A stretch of DNA of 64,000 bases from Photorhabdus khanii NC19 (GTDB lineage Bacteria; Pseudomonadota; Gammaproteobacteria; Enterobacterales; Enterobacteriaceae): assembly GCF_000517265.1 (NCBI RefSeq), contig NZ_AYSJ01000002.1:33472-97471 (forward strand), given 5' to 3'. Position numbers and translations under genes: made by a program. Below are positions 32,476-43,225 of this stretch, piece after piece. The notes beneath the pieces are model-generated. The model had not been told where the DNA came from. It saw nothing but the letters and a program-made list of their open reading frames with translations, and ran no database searches. The number at the start of each line of letters is the position of its first letter. Position 1 is the first letter of the stretch.

Positions 32476-34818
32476 ATGAAGCTGCTTAGGGGCCTGGCCC
32501 AATATTATGTTGATTTAATGATGAAATTGGGGCTAGTACGCTTCTCATTACTGCTTGCATCTGCGTTAGTTGTTCTTGCTATGAGTGTGCAGATGGTCGT
32601 CACTTTTCTGCTTCAGGGAGGAGTGCAAAGTATTGATTTAGTTCGCTCAATTTTCTTTGGTTTGTTAATTACTCCCTGGGCAGTCTATTTCCTTTCGGTT
32701 GTTGTTGAACAGCTTGAAGAATCCCGCCAACGATTATCCAAATTAGTTGAAAAATTAGAAGTGATGCGTCAGCGTGATCGGGAACTTAATCAGCAATTAA
32801 AAGACAATATTATTAAGCTGAATCAGGAAATCTCAGAAAGAGAAAAAGCTGAACAGGCGCATCTGATATTGCTGGATAAACTAAAAGAAGAGATGAAGCA
32901 CCGTGAGCAGACCCAGATTGAATTGGAACAGCAATCTATATTACTGAAGTCTTTTCTCGATGCTTCTCCTGATTTGGTCTATTACCGTAATGAAAATAAT
33001 GAGTTCTCTGGTTGTAACCGGGCGATGGAATTGCTGACGGGTAAAAGCCAGAAACAACTTGTCGGGCTAACACCAAATGATGTTTATGATAAAGAAGTTG
33101 CCCGCAAGGTGATGAAAACGGATGAAAAAGTGTTCCGTCATAATGTTGCCCTAACTTATGAACAATGGCTGGTTTATCCCGATGGACGAAAAGCCTGTTT
33201 TGAACTGCGGAAAGTCCCTTTTTATGATCGGGTAGGAAAAAGACACGGGCTTATGGGATTTGGGCGCGATATAACGGAGCGTAAGCGTTATCAGGACGCT
33301 TTGGAGAATGCAAGTAGGGATAAGACGACTTTTATCTCAACGATTAGCCATGAGCTTCGTACTCCTTTAAATGGCATTGTTGGTTTGAGCCGTATTCTAC
33401 TTGATACTGAACTGACCTCTGAACAAAATAAATATCTGAAAACGATACATGTCAGTGCTATCACGCTTGGCAATATTTTCAATGACATTATTGAAATGGA
33501 CAAAATTGAGCGGCGTAAAGTCCAGCTTGATAATCAGCCAATTGACTTTACCGGTTTTATGTCCGATCTGGAAAACCTCTCCGGGCTGCTGGTACAGCCG
33601 AAAGGGATTAAATTTGTGATGGAACCCGAGCTGCCATTACCTGCCAGAATCATGACAGATGGTACTCGCTTGCGCCAAATTCTGTGGAACTTGATTGGCA
33701 ATGCAGTGAAATTTACTCAAAAAGGCGAGATTAATGTTCGAATCTGGTATGAAAAGGGTGAGCGTTTGTTGTTTGAAGTCACGGATACGGGGATTGGTAT
33801 CCCACTTGATGAGCAAGAGAAGATCTTTGCGATGTATTATCAGGTGAAAGGCAGTCATGGTGGTTGTCCGGCAACGGGAACAGGTATTGGACTGGCTGTA
33901 TCCAAACGTTTAGCTCAAAGTATGGGAGGCGATATTTTGGTGGAAAGTGAGCCGGGACAAGGTTCTCGATTTACACTCTCTATTATTGCTCCTGCTATGG
34001 AAGAGAGTCTGCCATGCAGAGAAGATACAGAAGATTGCCCACTTCCGGCTTTGCATATTTTGCTGGTAGAAGATATTGAGCTGAATGTGATCGTTGCTCG
34101 TTCAGTACTGGAAAAATTGGGTAACAGCGTAGAAGTCGTTATGAATGGTAAGGATGCTCTGGAAGTGTTCAAGCCAGGGGAGTTCGATCTGGTATTACTT
34201 GATATTCAGTTGCCTGATATGACCGGATTAGACATCGCCCGGGAATTACGTAAGCGATATGCCAAAAAGGATCTGCCCCCACTTATTGCGCTGACGGCAA
34301 ATGTCTTAAAGGACAAAAAAGAATATCTGGATGCGGGCATGAATGGCGTGCTGAGTAAACCGCTGTCTGTGAATGCCTTAACGGCCATTATTGAACAATT
34401 CTGGGGAGAACAGTCTGTGCATTATATGAAGCCAGAAGAAGAGGAGTCAGGATTGATGAAAGATGAAGATTTACTTGATACAGAAATGCTTAATCAATAC
34501 ATCGAGCTGGTTGGACCTCAATTGATTCGCGATAGCCTGAGTGTATTTGAGAAGATGATGCCGGGGTACCTGTCTGTGCTGGAATCGAATATGACAGCTA
34601 AAGACCAGAAAGGCATCACGGAGGAAGCACATAAAATAAAAGGTGCGGCGGGGTCGGTTGGATTACTTCATTTACAACAACTGGCTCAACAGATTCAATC
34701 ACCTGATTTACCTGCATGGTGGGACAATGTTCAGGAATGGGTTGATGAGTTAAAGCAAGAATGGAGAAACGATACGGAAATTTTAGGGGAATGGTTGGCA
34801 GGCGCTGAAAAAAAATAA
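32476..34818 (+). CDS. arcB: Aerobic respiration control sensor kinase ArcB
   Basis: 780 residues (E. coli 778). Two membrane segments (about 22-44 and 58-77), a leucine-zipper coiled coil, and a PAS domain containing the redox cysteines Cys180 and Cys241. The HisKA domain has His292 (STISHELRTPLNG), followed by HATPase, a receiver domain (VLLDIQLPDMTG) and a C-terminal HPt (EAHKIKGAAGSVG). ArcB senses quinone redox state and phosphorylates ArcA. The internal ATG at 32476 is used because it gives the conserved start; the earlier ATG at 32446 adds ten unrelated residues. Confidence 0.98.
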   Translation: MKLLRGLAQYYVDLMMKLGLVRFSLLLASALVVLAMSVQMVVTFLLQGGVQSIDLVRSIFFGLLITPWAVYFLSVVVEQLEESRQRLSKLVEKLEVMRQRDRELNQQLKDNIIKLNQEISEREKAEQAHLILLDKLKEEMKHREQTQIELEQQSILLKSFLDASPDLVYYRNENNEFSGCNRAMELLTGKSQKQLVGLTPNDVYDKEVARKVMKTDEKVFRHNVALTYEQWLVYPDGRKACFELRKVPFYDRVGKRHGLMGFGRDITERKRYQDALENASRDKTTFISTISHELRTPLNGIVGLSRILLDTELTSEQNKYLKTIHVSAITLGNIFNDIIEMDKIERRKVQLDNQPIDFTGFMSDLENLSGLLVQPKGIKFVMEPELPLPARIMTDGTRLRQILWNLIGNAVKFTQKGEINVRIWYEKGERLLFEVTDTGIGIPLDEQEKIFAMYYQVKGSHGGCPATGTGIGLAVSKRLAQSMGGDILVESEPGQGSRFTLSIIAPAMEESLPCREDTEDCPLPALHILLVEDIELNVIVARSVLEKLGNSVEVVMNGKDALEVFKPGEFDLVLLDIQLPDMTGLDIARELRKRYAKKDLPPLIALTANVLKDKKEYLDAGMNGVLSKPLSVNALTAIIEQFWGEQSVHYMKPEEEESGLMKDEDLLDTEMLNQYIELVGPQLIRDSLSVFEKMMPGYLSVLESNMTAKDQKGITEEAHKIKGAAGSVGLLHLQQLAQQIQSPDLPAWWDNVQEWVDELKQEWRNDTEILGEWLAGAEKK

Positions 34819-35054
34819 TCCCAACCGAGGTTGGGGTGCGCGAATACTGCGCCAACACCAGGGAAAACTTTTTACCCGCCTATCTGATGCATCTTTGTTG
34901 CGGCGAGTAAATGGGGAATTCTCCGTACATCATACAAGTACCAACATAGCAAAGATAAGATTTTTTGTTACAAGATTCATTAAAATCTGTGATGAAGATT
35001 GGTGTTTAACCCCCTAAAGGGTTAAGCAATAATCTACTACAAATGGAGTGAGCT

Positions 35055-35708
35055 ATGAAATCAGTTGCGGTTGTCTTAAGTGGATGTGGTGTATTCGATG
35101 GTAGTGAAATTCATGAATCAGTATTAACTATGCTTTCTTTAGATCGTTTAGGTGTTAAAACGAGCTTTTTGGCACCTGATGCACCACAACTTCATGTTAT
35201 TAATCATATTAGCGGTGAAGAAATAGACGGAGAACGTAACGTTCTACAGGAGTCAGCCCGTATTTCAAGGGGAAAAATCAAGTCTTTGTCACAAGCAAAT
35301 GCAGATGAGTTTGATGCCCTGATCATTCCTGGGGGATTTGGTGTTGCAAAGAATTTATGTGACTTTGCTGCTAAGACAGTTGATTGCGAAATAAATAAAT
35401 ATTTATTAAGTTTAGTGAGGGCTATGCATAAACAACATAAACCTATGGGGTTTATGTGTATTGCACCGGTTATGTTGCCAAAACTACTTAATACACCGGT
35501 GAAACTAACGATTGGTAATGATCCTGAAACTGCTGCTCAGGTGGAGGAAATGGGAGGGATCCATATAGTTTGCCAGGTAAATGATGTTGTTGTTGATTTG
35601 GAAAACAAAATTGTTACAACTCCAGCCTATATGCTTGCTGAATCTATTTCTCAGGTGGAGGAGGGAATTGATAAACTTGTCAGGAAAGTATTGGAAATGA
35701 CTGAGTAA
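35055..35708 (+). CDS. elbB: ElbB glyoxalase-like protein (DJ-1/PfpI family)
   Basis: 217 residues. DJ-1/PfpI superfamily: [18 protein letters not shown] at the N-terminus, [15 protein letters not shown], and the nucleophile region [14 protein letters not shown]. coli ElbB has glyoxalase activity and was once linked to isoprenoid synthesis. It is 4 nt from mtgA and follows arcB as in E. coli. Confidence 0.96.
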   Translation: MKSVAVVLSGCGVFDGSEIHESVLTMLSLDRLGVKTSFLAPDAPQLHVINHISGEEIDGERNVLQESARISRGKIKSLSQANADEFDALIIPGGFGVAKNLCDFAAKTVDCEINKYLLSLVRAMHKQHKPMGFMCIAPVMLPKLLNTPVKLTIGNDPETAAQVEEMGGIHIVCQVNDVVVDLENKIVTTPAYMLAESISQVEEGIDKLVRKVLEMTE

Positions 35709-35712
35709 CTGG

Positions 35713-36438
35713 ATGAGAAATCCTTTGCAATTTTTATGGTGCTGGCTTAAAAAAATCGTAATCTCAGTTATTATCTTATGGATAGTTTCTGTTGTTGCGT
35801 TTTCATTTTTGCCAGTGCCATTTTCTATGATTATGGTTGAGCGCCAAATTAACGCTTGGTTATCAGTTAATTTTTCTTACGTATCTCGTTCTGCTTGGGT
35901 AGGGTACGAACAAATATCCCCAAATATTGCATTGGCTGTTATTGCTGCTGAAGATCAAAAATTTCCACAGCATTGGGGATTTGACCTTGATGCTATTGAA
36001 AATGCCCTTGAGCATAATCAAAATAATGCTGGCAGGTTGAGGGGGGCTTCAACGATTTCTCAGCAAACGGCCAAAAATTTATTTTTGTGGGATGGACGTA
36101 GTTGGTTGAGAAAAGGATTGGAAGCTGGAATGACCTTTACCATTGAATTGGCATGGTCAAAAAGCCGAATTCTGACGGTTTATCTTAATATTGTGGAATT
36201 TGGTGAGGGTATTTTTGGTGTTGAAGAGGCATCCAGATACTATTTTCATAAATCAGCCAGTCAATTGACTGCATCAGAAGCTGCTTTACTCGCTGCTGTA
36301 TTGCCTAACCCACACCGCTATAAAGTTAACGCACCTTCGGCTTATGTTTTACAGCGTCAACAATGGATTTTGCGACAAATGCGGTTGTTGGGCGGGGTGA
36401 ATTACCTTAAGAAAAACGAGTTGTTGAAAAATAATTGA
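35713..36438 (+). CDS. mtgA: Monofunctional peptidoglycan glycosyltransferase MtgA
   Basis: 241 residues. One N-terminal membrane segment (residues 17-36) precedes a GT51 domain with the catalytic Glu in [14 protein letters not shown] and conserved [16 protein letters not shown] and [20 protein letters not shown]. It polymerises lipid II and may assist PBPs at the septum. Confidence 0.97.
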   Translation: MRNPLQFLWCWLKKIVISVIILWIVSVVAFSFLPVPFSMIMVERQINAWLSVNFSYVSRSAWVGYEQISPNIALAVIAAEDQKFPQHWGFDLDAIENALEHNQNNAGRLRGASTISQQTAKNLFLWDGRSWLRKGLEAGMTFTIELAWSKSRILTVYLNIVEFGEGIFGVEEASRYYFHKSASQLTASEAALLAAVLPNPHRYKVNAPSAYVLQRQQWILRQMRLLGGVNYLKKNELLKNN

Positions 36439-36465
36439 GGGAAGAATGGTAAAAAGGGAAAGCGC

Positions 36466-36486
36466 CCGCGTCAAAGAATGACGCGG
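36466..36486. terminator. Hairpin between convergent mtgA and dolP
   Basis: CCGCGTCA/TGACGCGG 8-bp stem with a 5-nt loop. T-tracts are weak on both sides; likely shared 3'-end structure. Confidence 0.5.
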
Positions 36487-36536
36487 CTTAATATATCCAG
36501 GATAGATTTATGGTGCTATCCCCCTCAGTAATATGC

Positions 36537-37112
36537 TTAATTCAGATAAGTAAACGCAGTTGTTACCCGCTTAACACCATCAGTTTCGCTGGCAATTTTT
36601 GCTGCGGCGTTACCTTCTTGTTTAGTTAGAATACCCAGTAAAAAGACCTCACCGTTTTCTGTAACGACTTTTATGTTGGAAGACTTAACAGAATCACTGG
36701 CCAGAATTTTTGAGCGTACTTTAGTGGTAATCCAGGTATCTTTAGAAGCCGTACTTAATTCAACAGGTTTCCCCTGACGAATTTCATTGTACACAACATG
36801 AGCTCCATCAACACGTGACGCTATTTGTTTTGCACGGTCTGAAAGGCTTGAGTCCGGGCTTTGGCCTGTCAGCAAAACTTTCCCTTGATAGGCGGTGGTA
36901 ATAACACGGATACGCTCTTTGATCTGCTTATCTTTGTTAAGTGCATTACTGACACGTGCTTCCAGCGTACCATCGTCAACCTGTTGACCAATAGTACGGG
37001 GGTCGGTTGCGCTTTTAGTCGCTACAGCGGCAGAACCTACCACGGCTGCACCAATACATCCTTGTAACATGACTGCGGCACAAACCGTAGCTAATAGGGG
37101 AAAAAATCGCAT
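36537..37112 (-). CDS. dolP: Outer-membrane lipoprotein DolP (YraP), dual BON domain
   Basis: 191 residues, the E. coli length. Lipobox LQGC after a short signal peptide, then two BON domains (ARVSNALNKDKQIKERIRVITTAYQGKVLLTGQ and ITTKVRSKILASDSVKSSNIKVVTENGEVFLLG). DolP supports outer-membrane integrity and BAM function and is part of the sigma-E regulon in E. coli. The ATG at 37112 matches the family start; diaA lies just upstream. Confidence 0.96.
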   Translation of the reverse strand: MRFFPLLATVCAAVMLQGCIGAAVVGSAAVATKSATDPRTIGQQVDDGTLEARVSNALNKDKQIKERIRVITTAYQGKVLLTGQSPDSSLSDRAKQIASRVDGAHVVYNEIRQGKPVELSTASKDTWITTKVRSKILASDSVKSSNIKVVTENGEVFLLGILTKQEGNAAAKIASETDGVKRVTTAFTYLN

Positions 37113-37122
37113 TATTGGCTCC

Positions 37123-37713
37123 TTAGTCATCCTGGTGGGGAAAGAGTGTATTATCGATTAAGTCACATAGGCAGTTAACTGTCAGCATATGAACTTCCTG
37201 AATTCGGGTGCTGCGATGAGATGGAATACGAATCTCCACATCTTGTGGCCCTAACAAGCCAGCAAGTTCACCGCCATCATAGCCGGTAAGCGCGACAATC
37301 GTCATATCGCGGGTTACAGCCGCTTCAACGGCTTTCACAATATCCCGGCTATTTCCATGAGTGGAAATAGCCAATAACACATCGCCTGGCTGACCTAATG
37401 CCCGTACCTGTTTAGCGTAAATTTCATCATGTTGTTTACTACTTGAAATCGCTGTTATCACCACATTGTCTGCGTTAAGTGACAATGCAGGCAGACTCGG
37501 GCGTTCAGTTTCAAACCGGTTGATCATATTGGCAGCAAACCGCTGGGCAGTTGCAGCAGAGCCGCCATTACCACAGCAAAGGATTTTGTTACCATTCAGC
37601 AATGACTGAACCATCATTATTGCGGCCCGGGAGATAGCATCAGGTAATGCTTCTGCGGCTGCAATCTGAGTTTGAATACTTTCTGTAAAACAGACTTTAA
37701 TTCTATCCAGCAC
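37123..37713 (-). CDS. diaA: DnaA initiator-associating protein DiaA
   Basis: 196 residues, a single SIS domain ([46 protein letters not shown]). It forms tetramers that bind DnaA and promote its cooperative assembly at oriC. It is followed 10 nt later by dolP. Confidence 0.96.
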   Translation of the reverse strand: MLDRIKVCFTESIQTQIAAAEALPDAISRAAIMMVQSLLNGNKILCCGNGGSAATAQRFAANMINRFETERPSLPALSLNADNVVITAISSSKQHDEIYAKQVRALGQPGDVLLAISTHGNSRDIVKAVEAAVTRDMTIVALTGYDGGELAGLLGPQDVEIRIPSHRSTRIQEVHMLTVNCLCDLIDNTLFPHQDD

Positions 37714-37737
37714 GTTTATAACCTACCCAGTATCATT

Positions 37738-38118
37738 TTAGCGAGCGAACTCATCTTGATTGAAAGCATTTGGCAACCACACAAATTGTTGACCAGTAAT
37801 AGCACAAATATCAAAGCGACAAGAAGTGGTTTCAAAACACTCACCTCGTTGAAACAGCCATACTGCGGCAGCGTGCAATAATTTTCTACGCTTGCTGCGG
37901 GTCACGGTCGCCAGTGCATCGCCATATTGCCCTTGTTTGCGAAAACGGACTTCAATAAAAACCCAGGTTTGTTTGTCTTTCATTATCAGGTCAATTTCAC
38001 CACCATGAACTTTCACATTCGCAGCGATAAAAGTTAGCCCCTGTTTTTGCAAAAACAACTTTGCCTGTGTTTCGTAGTTACGTCCCAGCAAATAACTTGT
38101 CGGCTTTTTTATTTTCAT
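37738..38118 (-). CDS. yraN: YraN, UPF0102 endonuclease-like protein
   Basis: 126 residues with a restriction-endonuclease-like core (HGGEIDLIMKDKQTWVFIEVRFRKQGQYGDALATVTRSKRRKLLHAA), carrying the D-(E)XK-type residues. The precise role in enterics is unknown. It lies between lpoA and diaA as in E. coli. Confidence 0.94.
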   Translation of the reverse strand: MKIKKPTSYLLGRNYETQAKLFLQKQGLTFIAANVKVHGGEIDLIMKDKQTWVFIEVRFRKQGQYGDALATVTRSKRRKLLHAAAVWLFQRGECFETTSCRFDICAITGQQFVWLPNAFNQDEFAR

Positions 38119-38183
38119 CCTGAAAAGCGTTATTTGAATTTAATTGCCGCCTGATAACAAGCGGCAATTAATGCTTAATTAAA

Positions 38184-38310
38184 TATACCCGTTATCTTTC
38201 AAGTTGCCTCTTTGTTGGCTGCACTCGCTCACCCCGGCCACATAGTTTGCTATGCTCCCGGGGATTCGCTCCCTTGCCGTCGCGATGCATCTTGAAATCT
38301 ATAGGGTATA
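38184..38310 (-). repeat. 127-bp imperfect palindromic repeat overlapping the lpoA 3' end
   Basis: The ends are 24-bp inverted repeats matching at 19 of 24 positions by hand (TATACCC...TTTCAAG.TGC). The middle contains a further partial palindrome around CCCGG and CATAG. The design, a non-coding palindromic unit bounded by TATACCC, recalls dispersed repeats of Photorhabdus and Yersinia (ERIC/YPAL-like). It contains the lpoA stop codon and about 19 final codons. Confidence 0.75.
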
Positions 38311-40046
38311 GTAGTGATTTGGCCTTGATGATATTGCATCCATTGGAGCTGCCGGAAAATCGCGCAGTTCTCCTGAACAGACAGCATCCCTGAAGCACCA
38401 TTGAGATGGAAATCACTTTGAAGCTGCACCTGACTGAACTGATTTGCTAATGACCAGGCATCAATACCCATAGCGTAAAGGCGCATCAAAGAGTAATCAT
38501 TGGCAAATTTACCGGCGGCTTGTTGCATCAGTGGCAGGTTAGCGCCAGCGATTAATGGAATGTCGCTGAATTGCATTCCTTCCATCTCCAGGCGGAAATC
38601 AGGGCCAGCGCCAGCCTGATTACTGCGGGAGCTTGCATAAAGGGCCGGTTTATTGCGGGAACTGATTGCCATATCAATCATCGGCTTGATCAGAGTCAGT
38701 TCATCTAAAGTGGAAACAATATAAACTGCGTCCACTGAGCCGCCGGCCGAAGTAGGAACGGCATCTGTATTTATCTGGGGAATGTCCAAATCACCAATAG
38801 TGGTTGATACCGGTTGATTGTTTGTTGCACTAATGGCTGTGCCAGTCAGGCGAATACCTGTACCTCTATTAATTAACTGTTTCAGTTCGGCGGAAGAACC
38901 AAGGGTTTGTTGCAGAACGGTATGCCCACCTTGTTTTTGCCATTCTTGTGCAAATGCCTTGGCGATCCGGTCACCAAAAGTACCTCGGGGAACGAGTATC
39001 AGAGGATTTTGTTTCTGTTGCTGCCAAATATGTTCCGCAGCATTTTTCGCTTCATCTTCTGGTGACAAAGAGAAATAACAGATATTGGGCCGAGGTTGCG
39101 CATTATCTAACTCGTTCAGCACCAGCATGTTTAATGGCGTATTCATCTGAACCAGTTTAACCACATCTGGCTTAAGTAACGGCCCGACAATTAAATTCAC
39201 GCCGTCTTGTTCAGCCTGAATCAATAAATTTTCCAATGATTGGCTTGCTGTGTCATAGATTTTGACCTGTTGTGTGTTAACCGGCACATTGGCTATGACG
39301 GGCGTTGACTGAACGGCTGGTGGTGTTGATTCAATGGGAACCGCTGCATTTGGCAGGGCATCGGCAGATACCACTGCATCTGACGTATTATCGTTGGTTG
39401 CTGTAGATAAATTTGCCGGGTTTTCTGTTGGCAGTAATGGGGTTGGCAAACCAGCCTGAGCATCAAGAAAACCCTGACGAATTGCTTCACCGAATACTTT
39501 TGCCTGACCGCTTAATGGCAAAAACAGTGCAATACGGATATCAGTACCTTGCGATTGGATGGCGGCCGGTTGTAACTGGGTTGGGAGTGACTGCGCGGCT
39601 GGGTTTTGTGGATAGCGAATTTTCCAGTCACGGACAGCTGCTTGTAGTTTGTCAGAGTCCTGTTTGTTATCCTGATAGGTACTGAGTAAGTCCAGCCAGC
39701 CTTGCAGAATATTTTCATCAGCGTTGATGACCAACCCACTACGATTTTGTGGTGAAAGCCGGGTTAGCATTTGCCAGGTATCATCAATATTTTTTTGATG
39801 AGCGGCATTGTCTTTCAGAAGAGGTTCCTGAGCGATATAAGCACGGATGACATCCAGAGAAGGCTCGCCATTAGCGGCATCAATGATGGATTGATAACGG
39901 GCGATTTCTGTACTGACTTTGTCCTGAGTTTGCAAAGGTTGTTGTCCCTGTTGGTCAGGCACGCTACACCCTGCGATGATCATAACTGCCAGCATAGCTG
40001 AACAGACTAAACCAGTTTTGATACGCACAAAAATTGAGGAAAGCAT
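38250..40046 (-). CDS. lpoA: Outer-membrane lipoprotein LpoA, activator of PBP1a
   Basis: 598 residues (E. coli about 678). Lipobox IAGC after a signal peptide, an N-terminal TPR-like helical domain, a Pro/Ala/Thr-rich linker (about residues 220-270) and a periplasmic-binding-protein-like C-terminal domain. LpoA reaches through the peptidoglycan to activate PBP1a. After the family end (MQYHQGQITT) come about 19 extra residues (IPYRFQDASRRQGSESPGA) encoded by the repeat at 38184-38310. The ATG at 40046 places the lipobox normally; longer starts overlap the rsmI 5' region. Confidence 0.94.
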   Translation of the reverse strand: MLSSIFVRIKTGLVCSAMLAVMIIAGCSVPDQQGQQPLQTQDKVSTEIARYQSIIDAANGEPSLDVIRAYIAQEPLLKDNAAHQKNIDDTWQMLTRLSPQNRSGLVINADENILQGWLDLLSTYQDNKQDSDKLQAAVRDWKIRYPQNPAAQSLPTQLQPAAIQSQGTDIRIALFLPLSGQAKVFGEAIRQGFLDAQAGLPTPLLPTENPANLSTATNDNTSDAVVSADALPNAAVPIESTPPAVQSTPVIANVPVNTQQVKIYDTASQSLENLLIQAEQDGVNLIVGPLLKPDVVKLVQMNTPLNMLVLNELDNAQPRPNICYFSLSPEDEAKNAAEHIWQQQKQNPLILVPRGTFGDRIAKAFAQEWQKQGGHTVLQQTLGSSAELKQLINRGTGIRLTGTAISATNNQPVSTTIGDLDIPQINTDAVPTSAGGSVDAVYIVSTLDELTLIKPMIDMAISSRNKPALYASSRSNQAGAGPDFRLEMEGMQFSDIPLIAGANLPLMQQAAGKFANDYSLMRLYAMGIDAWSLANQFSQVQLQSDFHLNGASGMLSVQENCAIFRQLQWMQYHQGQITTIPYRFQDASRRQGSESPGA

Positions 40047-40109
40047 ACTGTATCCAGCGATGTTTTTTTCAAAGATGCTCAATTTTAAATCGGTCATTCG
40101 GATGAAACA

Positions 40110-40976
40110 ATGAATCAACCTAATCGAGCAGTGGTTACGACATCCACGCTATATGTTGTGCCAACCCCCATTGGAAACCTGGGTGATATCACTCAGCGTG
40201 CGCTTGAAGTTCTTGAGCATGTCGATCTGATTGCGGCCGAAGATACGCGACATACCGGCTTGTTGCTTCAACATTTTGCCATTAATGCGCGCATGTTCGC
40301 ACTTCATGATCATAATGAACAGCAGAAAGCAGATCAATTAATTACAAAACTTCAGCAGGGGCAGAGTATTGCATTAGTCTCTGACGCGGGAACGCCACTG
40401 ATTAATGATCCTGGTTATCATGTGGTTCGCCGTTGCCGTGAAGCGGGTATTCGTGTTGTCCCTCTACCGGGGCCTTGTGCGGCGATAACCGCATTATCTG
40501 CTGCGGGCTTGCCATCAGATCGTTTCTGTTACGAAGGATTTTTACCGGCTAAGAGTAAAAGCCGGAAAGATACCTTACGGGCTTTGGAGCAGGAGCCGCG
40601 GACGTTAATTTTTTATGAATCCACTCATCGTCTAATCGATAGTTTAGAAGATATGGTTGACGTGTGGGGAACTGAACGTTACGTCGTTCTGGCACGGGAA
40701 TTAACAAAAACCTGGGAATCGATTCAGGGTATGCCGGCAGGTGAGCTTCTAGCATGGGTTAAGGAAGATGAAACCCGTCGCCGTGGTGAAATGGTATTGA
40801 TCGTTGAAGGCTATAAAAAACTGGATAACGAAGCTTTACCTCCAGAGGCATTAAGAACGTTGGCGCTCCTTCAGCAAGAGCTGCCGTTGAAAAAAGCGGC
40901 TGCTCTGGCGGCAGAGATCCATGGTGTGAAGAAAAACGCGCTTTATCGTTATGCTCTGGGACAGCATGAAGAGTAA
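40110..40976 (+). CDS. rsmI: 16S rRNA 2'-O-ribose C1402 methyltransferase RsmI
   Basis: 288 residues, tetrapyrrole-methylase fold: [71 protein letters not shown]. It modifies C1402 in the ribosomal P site. It is divergent from lpoA, as in other enterics. Confidence 0.97.
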   Translation: MNQPNRAVVTTSTLYVVPTPIGNLGDITQRALEVLEHVDLIAAEDTRHTGLLLQHFAINARMFALHDHNEQQKADQLITKLQQGQSIALVSDAGTPLINDPGYHVVRRCREAGIRVVPLPGPCAAITALSAAGLPSDRFCYEGFLPAKSKSRKDTLRALEQEPRTLIFYESTHRLIDSLEDMVDVWGTERYVVLARELTKTWESIQGMPAGELLAWVKEDETRRRGEMVLIVEGYKKLDNEALPPEALRTLALLQQELPLKKAAALAAEIHGVKKNALYRYALGQHEE

Positions 40977-41017
40977 CAACAATTGTTGATAAACGAGGCA
41001 GATAATGAGTAAACGCC

Positions 41018-41046
41018 TATACATCGTTTGTTAAACCTCTTATAAT
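41018..41046 (+). promoter_or_regulatory. rnpB promoter
   Basis: TATACA (41018-41023) and a perfect TATAAT (41041-41046) with 17-nt spacing, ending 7-8 nt before the expected RNA start. Confidence 0.8.
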
Positions 41047-41052
41047 CCGCTG

Positions 41053-41428
<376 letters not shown>

Positions 41429-41433
41429 AATTT

Positions 41434-41466
41434 AGCCCCATCAGGTTAACCTTGATGGGGCTTTCG
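41434..41466 (+). terminator. rnpB terminator
   Basis: AGCCCCATCA/TGATGGGGCT 10-bp stem followed by TTCGCTTTTT, six nt after the mature RNA end. Confidence 0.85.
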
Positions 41467-41471
41467 CTTTT

Positions 41472-42173
41472 TCAGGCGGCCAGATCAATTAACAACCCCT
41501 GGAACTCAGTATCTGCTTTTAAAACCAGATAATTTTCTTCATGAATAAAAGCGCCATCTCCACATTTAATCAAAGCGTTATCCTTCGAGTTGCCTTTTAT
41601 TTTTATATTTCCGTTCAAGGATTGCAGATAAGCATTTTTTCCTTTCAATTGCAGATGATGAGCTTGATTCTTATTAAGAGAAATATGATTTACCCATACT
41701 TGCTGACGCAATTGCATACTGCCATCTTCTGCGGTTGGAGAGGCAAGCATAGTTAATGGCTGTTCTGGTAACTCCATCCGTTGCAATGGTAAACTTTCCT
41801 GCTGAGGAAAGGCATTTAGCCAAAGCTGCAAGCGGGTCAGTGGTTTATTCGCACTGGTATTATGTTCACTGTAGCTGATGCCTTTACGGGTAGAAAACAG
41901 TAAACATTCTCCCTTGCAGGCTCTGACATGATTGCCTTCACTGTCACGATATTCTGCTTCACCTCGCAGAATAATGTTCAGTATATCCACATGTGGATAA
42001 GATTTAGGCTGGAAAGCGGCTTTTGGTGCGATAACTTCCTGATTCAGTACACGCAGAGCGCCATAACCTAAAAACTTTGGATCAAAATAGTGACCAAATG
42101 AAAATGTATAACGGGCCTGTAGCCAACCATAGTCAGCTTTTCCACATTGCTTTACTGTTCTATTTATAATCAT
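41472..42173 (-). CDS. yhaK: Pirin-like bicupin YhaK
   Basis: 233 residues, very close to E. coli YhaK (TVKQCGKADYGWLQARYTFSFGHYFDPKFLGYGALRVLNQEVIAP). Pirin-family bicupin whose E. coli member lacks the usual metal site and may sense oxidants. The ATG at 42173 gives the family start MIINRTVKQ. Divergent from yhaJ, the usual arrangement of this regulator and target. Confidence 0.95.
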   Translation of the reverse strand: MIINRTVKQCGKADYGWLQARYTFSFGHYFDPKFLGYGALRVLNQEVIAPKAAFQPKSYPHVDILNIILRGEAEYRDSEGNHVRACKGECLLFSTRKGISYSEHNTSANKPLTRLQLWLNAFPQQESLPLQRMELPEQPLTMLASPTAEDGSMQLRQQVWVNHISLNKNQAHHLQLKGKNAYLQSLNGNIKIKGNSKDNALIKCGDGAFIHEENYLVLKADTEFQGLLIDLAA

Positions 42174-42283
42174 GATGGCGGTTACCTTCAAAAAACACAC
42201 ATTAACAATAGTAATTATCTGGACGGCGAAATGTTAGCCAGTTAATCTGGTCACCATATTCAAATTTCCTGATTGAGAAAAAT

Positions 42284-43180
42284 ATGAGCAAAGAACGAGC
42301 GCTTACACTGGAATCTCTACGGGTCATGGATGCGATTGACCGGCGGGGAAGTTTTGCTGCGGCAGCTGATGAGCTTGGCCGTGTTCCTTCTGCACTTAGC
42401 TATACGATGCAAAAACTGGAAGAGGAGCTGGATGTGGTGCTGTTTGACCGTTCGGGTCACAGAACCAAATTCACCAATGTTGGCCGTATGTTGCTTGAGC
42501 GTGGACGTCAATTGCTTGAAGCTGCGGATAAATTAACCGCCGACGCAGAGGCATTAGCGCGTGGCTGGGAAACTCACCTGACAATCGTTTGTGAGGCATT
42601 GGTCCCTGCTTCTTCATTGTTCCCATTGGTGGGTAAACTTGTTCAGAAATCGAATACTCAGCTCTCTTTATTGACTGAGGTCTTGGCTGGTGCATGGGAG
42701 CGGTTGGAAACTGGACGGGCGGATATTGTTATTGCGCCAGATATGCATTTCCGTGCATCGGCAGAAGTGAATTCACGTCAGCTTTACAGCATTACCAATG
42801 TTTATGTCGCCAGCCCTGATCATCCTATTCATCAAGAACCGGAGCCTTTGTCTGATGTTACGAGGGTGAAGTACCGTGGTATTGCTGTGGCGGATACAGC
42901 AAGGGAGCGCCCGGTATTGACGGTTCAGTTATTAGATAAGCAACAACGTTTAACGGTGAGTTCGCTAGAAGAGAAACGTCGGGCTCTTTTGGCCGGGTTA
43001 GGGGTTGCCACTATGCCTTATCCTATGGTGGAGCAAGATATTACGGCGGGTCGTTTACGGGTGATTAGCTCTGAATACAGCCACGAGACAAATGTCATTA
43101 TGGCATGGCGACGAGACAGTATGGGGGAAGCTAAATCTTGGTGTTTGCGGGAAATCCCTAAATTATTTGCTAACCGCTAA
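42284..43180 (+). CDS. yhaJ: LysR-family regulator YhaJ
   Basis: 298 residues. N-terminal winged HTH (MDAIDRRGSFAAAADELGRVPSALSYTMQKLEEELDVVLFDR) and a LysR substrate-binding domain (VLAGAWERLETGRADIVIAP). E. coli YhaJ regulates yhaK, aromatic-compound sensing and, in pathogens, type III secretion. The 110-nt divergent region with yhaK should hold its operator. Confidence 0.95.
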   Translation: MSKERALTLESLRVMDAIDRRGSFAAAADELGRVPSALSYTMQKLEEELDVVLFDRSGHRTKFTNVGRMLLERGRQLLEAADKLTADAEALARGWETHLTIVCEALVPASSLFPLVGKLVQKSNTQLSLLTEVLAGAWERLETGRADIVIAPDMHFRASAEVNSRQLYSITNVYVASPDHPIHQEPEPLSDVTRVKYRGIAVADTARERPVLTVQLLDKQQRLTVSSLEEKRRALLAGLGVATMPYPMVEQDITAGRLRVISSEYSHETNVIMAWRRDSMGEAKSWCLREIPKLFANR

Positions 43181-43190
43181 GATAGATGAA

Positions 43191-43225
43191 AAAGCCGGAA
43201 AAATTCGCCAAGATCTTCCGGCTTT
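43191..43225 (+). terminator. yhaJ terminator
   Basis: AAAGCCGGAA/TTCCGGCTTT 10-bp stem with a 15-nt loop, 10 nt after the stop codon. Confidence 0.75.

Noticed and set aside
34819..34840. CCCAACC/GGTTGGG hairpin after arcB as a terminator
   Set aside because: No T-run on the plus strand; on the minus strand the T-run lies inside arcB and there is no gene to terminate.
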